Translations under genes and position numbers: made by a program
Source of the DNA: Symbiodinium microadriaticum
Taxonomy: Eukaryota; Sar; Dinophyceae; Suessiales; Symbiodiniaceae
NCBI GenBank assembly: GCA_001939145.1
Contig: LSRX01000784.1
Coordinates: 283,035 to 347,034, forward strand
Length of the DNA stretch: 64,000 bases
Direction: 5' to 3'
In this document: positions 63,401 through 64,000 of the stretch, piece by piece
Position numbering within the stretch: the first letter of the stretch is position 1
Layout of the letters: each line of letters begins with the position of its first letter
Notes under the pieces: model-generated
What the model saw: only the letters and a program-made list of their open reading frames with translations
Told to the model about the DNA's origin: nothing
Database searches by the model: none

Positions 63401-63917
63401 TTGGCTCGGATATGCAACAAAGATTGGCGTGACCTTCGCAGATTAGTTTATGAAGCTGTCCGGTCAGACGTCTGAGCTCTTGGACAAAAATGCGCGCACC
63501 CATACCCATCAGGAGCCAGGAGCTTCTAGATGTGAGAAGCCTTGCACTCCCCAGTTCTCAACCCTAAACCCCAAGCCCCAAAAACCCTATAAGCACTATA
63601 AACCCTATAAACCCCATAAGCCCTATAAATCCTATAAATCCTATAGACCCCCAGAATCCCAGCCCTCCCTTACCCTAAACCGCCGAAATAGCATCCTTTT
63701 CAAGGAGCCCTTCAAGGAGGGTTTCGGGTTTAGGGTTTAGGGGTTTAGGGCTTAGGGTTAGGGGGGTTTAGGGTTTAGGGTTCAGGGTTTAGGGTTTAGG
63801 GGTTTAGGGGTTTATAGGGTTTAGGGTTTAGGGTTTTGGGGCTTAGGGTTGAAGCAAGTCTTTGAAGCGAGAGGAGCTCCATGGCACCGGCACTGCTTTG
63901 GGAGATCCGATTGAGGT
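32808..63917 (+). CDS. Polyketide synthase-type beta-ketoacyl synthase (KS) domain, split gene, continues past right edge
   Basis: KS domains catalyse the decarboxylative Claisen condensation that extends polyketide chains. Thirteen or more + strand segments in order give the family landmarks: DYWAML...CDTIIRVP (substrate-entry N-terminus), [72 protein letters not shown] (nucleophile Cys), [52 protein letters not shown] and [14 protein letters not shown] (first catalytic His). The second His (NxGH) lies beyond the window. Not found: the segments before DYW, around DPQQR (possibly in the 41412-41879 gap) and around the GRC motif. Donors fixed by frame are GC or GA with AG|G acceptors. Introns are 0.4-5.3 kb. 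Dinoflagellates carry many single- and multi-domain KS genes; which type this is cannot be told here. It could also be a fatty-acid type KS. Confidence 0.92.
33380..33540. repeat. (CA)n microsatellite with variants
   Basis: About 160 bp of CA/ACAC with CCACAC and AAACAC interruptions and a short TA core. It directly follows the left half of a family B element. Confidence 0.97.
33644..34261 (-). CDS. Alternative 205-residue ORF with one membrane segment
   Basis: Longest repeat-free ORF of the window. N-terminus [20 protein letters not shown] followed by a hydrophobic stretch (residues about 22-40), then Ser/Cys/Arg-rich sequence. It overlaps the 119-residue + strand ORF almost completely. Its length is unlikely by chance unless it is held open by selection on the other strand. 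No family recognised. Confidence 0.3.
   Translation of the reverse strand: MDVGTDAQQCLVILKYGTFPAWLAFVLLLLGTCLFKLWLARRAGSCSCRRLRVERYGGTTSSLSFFEEDFVCLPFMPTPALRSLEPCRTISAENGRAASSTFFTGPAIATLVPRVVRSVVPKPCSEVCCKPAVTTTSVGSSSAGSTSRSCRSCNKFQRISSPASKASETISMSDIAASHYKEGRWNVAGVSTCCLPMPAKKILGK
33738..34097 (+). CDS. Uncharacterised 119-residue intronless ORF
   Basis: ATG in good context (AAGCCGCAATGTCTG), 119 codons, TAG stop, free of telomere-like repeats. Acidic N-terminus ([20 protein letters not shown]), Glu-rich middle ([15 protein letters not shown]), Ser/Lys-rich tail ([16 protein letters not shown]). No membrane segment or motif recognised. It lies in the first KS intron with no visible intron of its own, which would suit a retrogene or a nested gene. 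The minus strand carries a 205-codon ORF over the same place (33644-34261) with a hydrophobic segment ([19 protein letters not shown]). Wobble positions of the two coincide, so one is probably a shadow. The + reading has the more natural codon pattern. Confidence 0.5.
   Translation: MSDIEIVSDAFDAGELILWNLLQERQEREVEPADEEPTDVVVTAGLQQTSLQGFGTTLRTTLGTSVAIAGPVKKVEDAALPFSADIVRQGSRLLKAGVGMKGRHTKSSSKKLSELVVPP
34389..34461 (+). repeat. tRNA-like sequence, probably a SINE head or tRNA pseudogene
   Basis: Contains a perfect pol III A-box (TAGCTCAGTTGG) and, 37 bp on, a B-box-like AGCTCAACTCC. A CTCATAA loop would give anticodon CAU (Met), but the flanking bases do not make a proper anticodon stem and no acceptor stem pairs. 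It lies among short TAAGAAAA/TTTTCTTA palindromes. Confidence 0.55.
35032..35109. mobile_element. Family B element, short
   Basis: GGGTAGTTCTCTGAATTTGG to GGAACTACCC. A right half alone is at 34770-34813, a left half at 33330-33380, partial copies at 19179-19255 and 54165-54192. Confidence 0.8.
35100..36480. other. Low-confidence ORFs and TTTAGGG arrays
   Basis: 35137-35454 (+) is open for 105 codons with a basic stretch ([20 protein letters not shown]); an overlapping + frame 35343-35690 is also open. Arrays fill 35830-36030. At 36240-36478 the minus strand reads [20 protein letters not shown] then, one frame on, [16 protein letters not shown] 26-bp tandem duplication (36282-36333) sits in this frame. 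None assigned. Confidence 0.3.
36480..36805. repeat. CCCTAAAG / CCCTAAAA octamer array
   Basis: Compact array of 8-bp variants (CCCTAAAG mixed with CCCTAAAA) over 36580-36795, with CCCTAAA units to the left. It abuts KS exon 2. Confidence 0.95.
36826..36879 (+). CDS. KS exon 2
   Basis: GCCAG|GCCCCTGGG to CGCTCT|GAATCC. It encodes [18 protein letters not shown], placed where KS proteins have the YYDPxPxxPGK region. Joined to exon 3 by a GA donor it reads [18 protein letters not shown]. Moderate sequence similarity; phase and order support it. Confidence 0.68.
37753..37785 (+). CDS. KS exon 3 (33 nt)
   Basis: ATCCAG|GGCTACATC to TCGGAC|GAATCT. It encodes [11 protein letters not shown], corresponding to the YxRxGGFLxD segment. 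AG|G acceptor, GA donor, phase 0 at both ends. Confidence 0.78.
37871..37977. mobile_element. Family C element
   Basis: GGTCCTTATTGTTATAAATA core and ATTATCAAGTCCCCTACATT right arm; left arm degraded. Confidence 0.82.
38160..38290. mobile_element. Family F element (CCCATAGGCCCCTAAGTAG)
   Basis: CCCATAGGCCC...GGGCCCTAAGTAGTTCC to GGAACTACTTAGGGGCCTAT; the left arm is split by a TTTAGGG insert. A second, right-truncated copy is at 42289-42377. Confidence 0.9.
38477..38938 (+). CDS. ORF interrupted only by two in-frame UGA codons
   Basis: After CTGTAG| the frame reads [20 protein letters not shown] and [20 protein letters not shown] to a TGA at 38651-38653. It then continues as [40 protein letters not shown] and [12 protein letters not shown] to a second TGA at 38810-38812, then about 40 more codons into a CCCTAAA array. 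There is no TAA or TAG over about 150 codons. The CxxC and basic segment resembles a small zinc-binding region. Inside a KS intron (exons 3-4). Options: decayed coding exon, UGA read as selenocysteine, or chance. No family recognised. Confidence 0.4.
39917..39970 (+). CDS. KS exon 4
   Basis: CCCAG|G to GAGGCG|GCGTGG. It encodes [18 protein letters not shown], matching the highly conserved FDxxFFxISxxEA motif of KS. AG|G acceptor, GC donor. The following MDPQQR segment should come next and was not seen. Confidence 0.9.
40315..40428 (+). CDS. Short AT-rich ORF, 37 codons
   Basis: [20 protein letters not shown] then [17 protein letters not shown] and a TAG. Third positions are A/T-rich, unlike the other coding segments here, and no telomere-like repeat lies within 100 bp. 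It follows a poly-T/poly-G tract. Base use suggests different origin. Too short to assign. Confidence 0.3.
   Translation: MIPAPEPIDLNSQLKECIINMVAKLAKAGGAGTGAHI
41412..41879. other. Assembly gap (468 N)
   Basis: N run. The 33 bp before it (CCCAGTGGTACC, then TTTTGCCCTTTTT) repeats 40209-40241, so the gap border is a dispersed or duplicated sequence. CCCTAAA repeats begin directly after it. The missing KS segment around DPQQR could lie here. Confidence 0.99.
42015..42565 (+). CDS. Open segments on both sides of two palindromic elements
   Basis: A frame ending NGIFQSQI at about 42048 continues after the family C element (42049-42180) as [20 protein letters not shown] to the family F element at 42289-42377. 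After it, [20 protein letters not shown] and 30 more codons are open to about 42560. No family. Just left of KS exon 5. Confidence 0.3.
42049..42180. mobile_element. Family C element
   Basis: AGAGGGGCCTAAAGAATTGC to CTTATTGAGGCCCCTCTTTT, with TTTTTGTTTTTTG insertion. Confidence 0.88.
42757..42809 (+). CDS. KS exon 5
   Basis: CACCAG|GCTATGAC to GGCGCG|GAGATG. It encodes [17 protein letters not shown], matching YEALxxAGxxxxSLxG. AG|G acceptor, GA donor. Confidence 0.85.
43259..43311 (+). CDS. Possible KS exon 6
   Basis: CTCAG|GTGCACC. One frame gives [18 protein letters not shown], which lies where KS has GVFVGxSxxEY. The acceptor is AG|G and a GC donor follows (CGAG|GCTTC). The phase with exon 5 is not satisfied with the boundaries chosen, and the GVFVG residues themselves are absent, so either a boundary is wrong or this is chance. 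Confidence 0.42.
43439..43495. mobile_element. Short palindrome AGTTACCATAA
   Basis: AGTTACCATAACAAGG to CCATTATGGTAACT, 57 bp, single copy. Confidence 0.75.
44785..45094 (+). CDS. Open frame continuing across a CCCAGAG element
   Basis: [20 protein letters not shown] at 44785-44859, family A element 44860-44975, then [20 protein letters not shown] and [18 protein letters not shown] to a GGTTTAGGG at about 45095. One frame if the element is removed with one CC retained. Unknown product, inside the KS gene; the right part is duplicated at 46239-46357. Confidence 0.35.
44860..44975. mobile_element. Family A element, left partner of the duplication
   Basis: CCCAGAGAGCCTGATACCCC to GGTTATTGGGCTCTCTGGG. 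The right arm has an extra T (GGGGTTATTGGG) not seen in most copies. CC on both flanks. Confidence 0.92.
45040..45290. repeat. Fold-back around a single N
   Basis: GGATTCTGCTGGAGCCGAAC to a TTTAGGG array, N at 45133, then the same sequence reversed and complemented (to about 45222), then forward again. The second copy of the duplication lacks this 189-bp excess. Probably an assembly fold-back. Confidence 0.8.
45529..45716. mobile_element. Family D element with internal insert
   Basis: ACTTGGAGGTTCATGGGTAG to AGAACCTCCAAGCAG, with a CCCTAAA and GGAACC insert. Duplicated at 46603-46790. A degraded copy is at 5264-5330. Confidence 0.88.
45776..45893. mobile_element. Family E element (CGGAAACCCCC)
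   Basis: GGGACTTTCCCAAAATTAGG to CCCCTATTTTCGGAAACCCC, core GGATCCTTATAATAAGGATC, with a TTTAGGG insert in the left arm. Duplicated at 46850-46967. Confidence 0.9.
46128..46238. mobile_element. Chimeric family A element at the duplication junction
   Basis: Left arm and early core as in 47202-47311, right arm with the extra T of 44860-44975. Confidence 0.9.
47202..47311. mobile_element. Family A element, right partner of the duplication
   Basis: CCCAGAGGGCCCAATACCCC, TTTGAATAAGGAG core, right arm GGGGTATTGGGCTCTCTGGG without the extra T. Confidence 0.9.
47320..48460. other. TTTAGGG array then repeat-poor DNA
   Basis: Array of TTTAGGG, TTTAGGGG and TTTAGAGGG units at 47320-47660. 47814-48041 is open for 75 codons (Trp/Cys/Gly-rich, probably not real). 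48080-48340 is unique DNA without a convincing frame. CCCTAAA repeats follow. Confidence 0.5.
48463..48496 (+). CDS. KS exon 7 (34 nt)
   Basis: CACAAG|GCCGCACGC to GCGAG|GCCAGT. It encodes [11 protein letters not shown] plus one base, the helix-strand just before the active site. Spliced to exon 8 it reads [22 protein letters not shown] acceptor, GC donor. Confidence 0.88.
48783..48890. mobile_element. Family C element
   Basis: AATATAGGGGCCTAAGTGAT to TTGTCAAGGCCCCTATATT. A reverse, right-truncated copy is at 48946-49045, so two lie head to head within 60 bp. Confidence 0.92.
49261..49335 (+). CDS. KS exon 8, active-site cysteine
   Basis: GGTCAG|GACCCACATCC. It encodes [19 protein letters not shown] then MHNVAP. 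The nucleophile is the Cys of TACSSS (codon 49287-49289). KS usually has DTACSSS; here the residue before Thr is Glu. AG|G acceptor. The right edge is approximate: a GC donor is available at 49336. Confidence 0.94.
49680..50065 (+). CDS. Weak open segments right of KS exon 8
   Basis: 49700-49790 reads [20 protein letters not shown] up to GAG|GTTTAG, acidic and protein-like. Two overlapping + frames to 50065 and a minus frame are open as well. Nothing recognised. Confidence 0.22.
50280..50680. repeat. Self-complementary GGAACC/GGGAGCCC minisatellite
   Basis: About twelve degenerate copies of a palindromic unit built from AAGGAACCTTTAAGGGAGCC and its complement, alternating orientation, so the region can fold on itself at many places. 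Related GGAACCCTATAGATCC units occur at 18765-18850 and 18950-19035. Confidence 0.85.
50820..52500. repeat. Mixed telomere-like arrays
   Basis: TTTAGGG at 50820-50870 and 51020-51050, CCCTAAA at 51490-51590, 51715-51860, 52100-52200, TTTAGGG at 52275-52350. A candidate KS piece ([13 protein letters not shown]) is at about 51870-51920. Truncated family D element at 52380-52425. Confidence 0.5.
52220..52250 (+). CDS. Possible KS exon 9
   Basis: One frame reads YTIALCGAS, resembling the 'GECxxALxGGxS' strand that follows the active site. No AG|G acceptor fits. A second candidate for the next KS segment ([13 protein letters not shown], about 51870-51920) lies to its left, the wrong order, so at least one of the two is false. 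Confidence 0.33.
52731..52882. mobile_element. Family E element
   Basis: TGTGGGGGTTTCCGAAAATA to CTAATTTTTCGGAAAGTCCC, core with CCTAATATAGTACCCTTAAT twice. Confidence 0.92.
52889..53450 (+). CDS. Unassigned ORF pair right of a family E element
   Basis: 52889-53046 reads [20 protein letters not shown] then a stop. An overlapping frame is open 52968-53450 for 160 codons; its second half ([40 protein letters not shown]) is the most protein-like and has G/C-rich third positions. The likely exon starts at CTCAAG|GTTCGG (53160). It begins right after a family E element. No family recognised. The minus-strand ORF 53094-53438 is taken as a shadow. Confidence 0.42.
53869..53972. mobile_element. Family C element
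   Basis: TATATAGGGGCCTAGACAGT, GGGGCTCCACAGCATAATG core, right arm ends in poly-C. Confidence 0.82.
54022..54134. repeat. 113-bp duplicate ending at a single N
   Basis: Identical by eye to 55216-55328 (starts TTATAACCACTCC, ends CCTGAAACAA). The first copy stops at an N (54135). Likely an unmerged contig overlap or a recent duplication. Confidence 0.9.
54418..54555. repeat. Four tandem copies of a 35-bp unit
   Basis: Unit TTACTTATAGATCCCTGTAA followed by GGAACCCTTTAAA, four degenerate copies. Confidence 0.85.
54708..54816. mobile_element. Family H element (CCCAAAGGCTCCATGTACC)
   Basis: CCCAAAGGCTCCATGTACCT to GGGTACATGGAGCCTTTGGG with GATACTTAGGCC / GGCCTAAGTATC inner arms; 109 bp, single copy here. 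Confidence 0.93.
55020..56450. repeat. Telomere-like arrays, no gene recognised
   Basis: TTTAGGG arrays 55020-55145 and 56305-56445, CCCTAAA and CCCGAATACGCCTAA units at 55330-55390 and 56100-56215. Unique stretch 55550-55850 has no good frame. 56454-56532 is open ([20 protein letters not shown], then a stop), unassigned. Confidence 0.5.
56619..56765. repeat. 147-bp duplicate of 57780-57926, ending at a single N
   Basis: Starts TATCGCTTTGAGGG and ends CCCAGCAGATA, then N at 56766. The second copy continues into an open frame. Same pattern as at 54135. Confidence 0.92.
57549..57625 (+). CDS. KS exon 10
   Basis: GTGCAG|TCGGCCGAC to GCCAG|GCCGAT. It encodes [17 protein letters not shown] then VSTREDIA, the ADGFxRGEGxG motif. 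GC donor. The two leftover bases AG join the G at 58139 to make an Arg codon in frame. Confidence 0.93.
57886..58017 (+). CDS. Unassigned exon-like segment
   Basis: Open for 44 codons: [20 protein letters not shown], then [20 protein letters not shown] and KAYG, up to a TTTAGGG array at 58017. Lys/Ser/Pro-rich tail. It lies between KS exons 10 and 11 but does not match KS. Part is duplicated next to the N at 56766. Confidence 0.4.
58139..58181 (+). CDS. KS exon 11 (43 nt)
   Basis: CAAAAG|GGTGAGT to CTCAAC|GACTCG. It encodes [14 protein letters not shown], equal to the 'xxAVIxGSAxNxDG' strand. AG|G acceptor, GA donor. Spliced to exon 12 it reads [18 protein letters not shown]; the usual Gln of NQDG is missing. 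The exon sits inside a longer ORF (58119-58466) whose remainder is not KS. Confidence 0.82.
58182..58410 (+). CDS. Acidic open segment after KS exon 11
   Basis: The + frame of KS exon 11 stays open after its GA donor: [20 protein letters not shown], then [20 protein letters not shown], to CTGCTCAG|GTCGGT. Acidic, low-complexity. It could be an alternative reading-through tail of the KS exon, an exon of another gene, or a chance ORF in the intron. Confidence 0.35.
58486..60490. other. Repeat-poor island with several competing ORFs
   Basis: Only one short CCCTAAA tract (59440-59530) in 2 kb. Open frames: + 58495-58707 ([20 protein letters not shown]), + 58750-58980 ([20 protein letters not shown] before a GTGAGT donor), - 59191-59442 ([20 protein letters not shown] and [18 protein letters not shown]), + 59662-60012 and - 59722-59913 over the same place, + 60016-60282 ([20 protein letters not shown]), + 60298-60489 (hydrophobic, [20 protein letters not shown]). 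Strand cannot be decided for most. It lies inside the KS gene. No family recognised. Confidence 0.35.
60634..60681 (+). CDS. KS exon 12
   Basis: CCAGAG|GACGGCCGA to CAGCAG|GACCCA. It encodes [16 protein letters not shown], an exact match to the KS consensus DGRSxSLTAPxGPSQQ. AG|G acceptor, GA donor, phase 0. Confidence 0.95.
61152..61625 (+). CDS. Unassigned ORF and a second segment across a family G element
   Basis: 61152-61385 reads [20 protein letters not shown] then [20 protein letters not shown]. After the element (61386-61545) a different frame reads [20 protein letters not shown] then [11 protein letters not shown]. Both are protein-like; the join is not in the same frame for the first reading. 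Inside the KS gene between exons 12 and 13. Confidence 0.33.
61386..61545. mobile_element. Family G element
   Basis: CTGGGTCCTTGTTGG to CCCAACAGGGAACCAG, core AATAAAACCTCAA doubled. Confidence 0.92.
62020..62133. mobile_element. Family C element, best copy
   Basis: Perfect 13-bp terminal inverted repeat TAATGTAGGGGCC / GGCCCCTACATTA, 114 bp. Confidence 0.95.
62381..62550. mobile_element. Family B element with internal 62-bp duplication
   Basis: GGGTAGTTCTCTAAATCAGT to TAGTTTGGAGAACTACCC. TTCTGATTCTGGGTCCCCC begins at 62408 and again at 62470. Confidence 0.93.
62849..62908 (+). CDS. KS exon 13
   Basis: CATAG|GAGTGCATC to ATCCAG|GATCTT. It encodes [20 protein letters not shown] (20 codons), the helix xxIRxALxxAGIxPxxIxxx that precedes HGTGT. 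AG|G acceptor, GA donor. Confidence 0.92.
62945..63850. repeat. TTTAGGG arrays between KS exons 13 and 14
   Basis: Clean TTTAGGG array 62950-63045 and 63720-63850. Between them 63080-63277 is open for 65 codons (probably not coding) and 63450-63560 reads [20 protein letters not shown], unassigned. CCCTATAAA-type units at 63585-63650. Confidence 0.55.
63874..63917 (+). CDS. KS exon 14, HGTGT catalytic His
   Basis: GCGAGAG|GAGCTCCAT. It encodes [15 protein letters not shown]; catalytic His codon 63880-63882. The right edge may be after GAG (GT donor) or after GAGGT (GC donor GCGGGT). The rest of the domain, with the NxGH His, is outside the window. Confidence 0.94.
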
Positions 63918-64000
63918 GCGGGTCCCACGTCTGCTCCTCTGTTTACCCATAGGCTTGTGACGCCGCTCCAAGCTACTTCTATCTTTTCTGGAAATCATTT

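Larger units (their letters stand above)
1..64000. repeat. Dispersed degenerate TTTAGGG / CCCTAAA throughout
   Basis: Blocks of 14 to about 300 bp in both orientations occur roughly every few hundred bases, with variants TTTAGGGG, TTAGGGTC, CCCTAAAG, CCCGAAG. The orientation often changes within a few hundred bases, so this is interstitial and not a chromosome end. The repeat contains both GT (GGTTTAGGG) and TAG|G, so block edges can look like splice sites. Confidence 0.97.

Noticed and set aside
1-64000. A true chromosome end
   Set aside because: TTTAGGG blocks are short, degenerate, in both orientations and spread among exons of two genes.
1-64000. Dinoflagellate spliced-leader relict (CCGTAGCCATTTTGGC)
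   Set aside because: No convincing match seen. The CACTCATTTTCTTAG words at 33.6-34.7 kb share only CATTTT with it.

Overview
The window looks like nuclear DNA of a dinoflagellate or a close alveolate relative. Four things support this. (1) Degenerate TTTAGGG/CCCTAAA telomere-type repeats are scattered through almost every non-coding stretch. (2) Two genes recognisable by protein similarity are cut into very short exons (about 29-80 nt). Wherever the reading frame fixes the junction, their introns begin with GC or GA rather than GT and end in AG followed by G, a habit known from dinoflagellates. (3) A frameshifted fragment of a protein family that I remember as multicopy in dinoflagellates lies at 2.75-3.05 kb. 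(4) The density of recognisable coding sequence is very low and there are many short palindromic elements. No bacterial-type operons, CRISPR arrays or rRNA genes were seen. Similarity calls are from memory; no search was run.

Layout. 0-4.2 kb: telomere-like arrays, palindromic elements, a frameshifted dinoflagellate-family fragment and one good coiled-coil ORF (3694-4119). 4.26-17.6 kb: a PACRG (parkin co-regulated, axonemal/basal body) gene on the + strand, ten exons recognised, nearly the whole protein. 17.6-32.8 kb: no gene recognised; many short open segments among repeats, a 318-nt sequence gap, a 0.9 kb CATATATA satellite, Thr-type (ACN) trinucleotide DNA and a degenerate TATACTGTATAC tract. 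32.8-63.9 kb: a second split + strand gene encoding a polyketide-synthase type beta-ketoacyl synthase (KS) domain. It runs from the N-terminal DYW...D region through the active-site TACSSS exon to the HGTGT exon at the right edge, so the gene continues past the window. Its introns hold a repeat-poor island (33.5-34.9 kb, a 119-codon ORF and a tRNA-like sequence), an ORF interrupted only by UGA (38.5-38.9 kb), a 468-nt gap, a 1,074-bp tandem duplication (about 45.3-47.3 kb) and a repeat-poor island with several competing ORFs (58.5-60.5 kb).

At least a dozen families of short (about 30-210 bp) terminal-inverted-repeat elements lie through the introns. The best defined begins CCCAGAGAGCCC and ends GGGCTCTCTGGG. 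In several places, removing it with one copy of a 2-3 bp duplication joins two open segments in frame, as expected of introner-like elements. One pair of these elements appears to have recombined to make the tandem duplication. Many single-N positions are flanked by duplicated or folded-back sequence and probably mark unmerged contig overlaps.

Apart from PACRG, KS and a few long ORFs, short open segments are weak evidence: a random 100-base stretch often has an open frame. Their confidences are set low accordingly.
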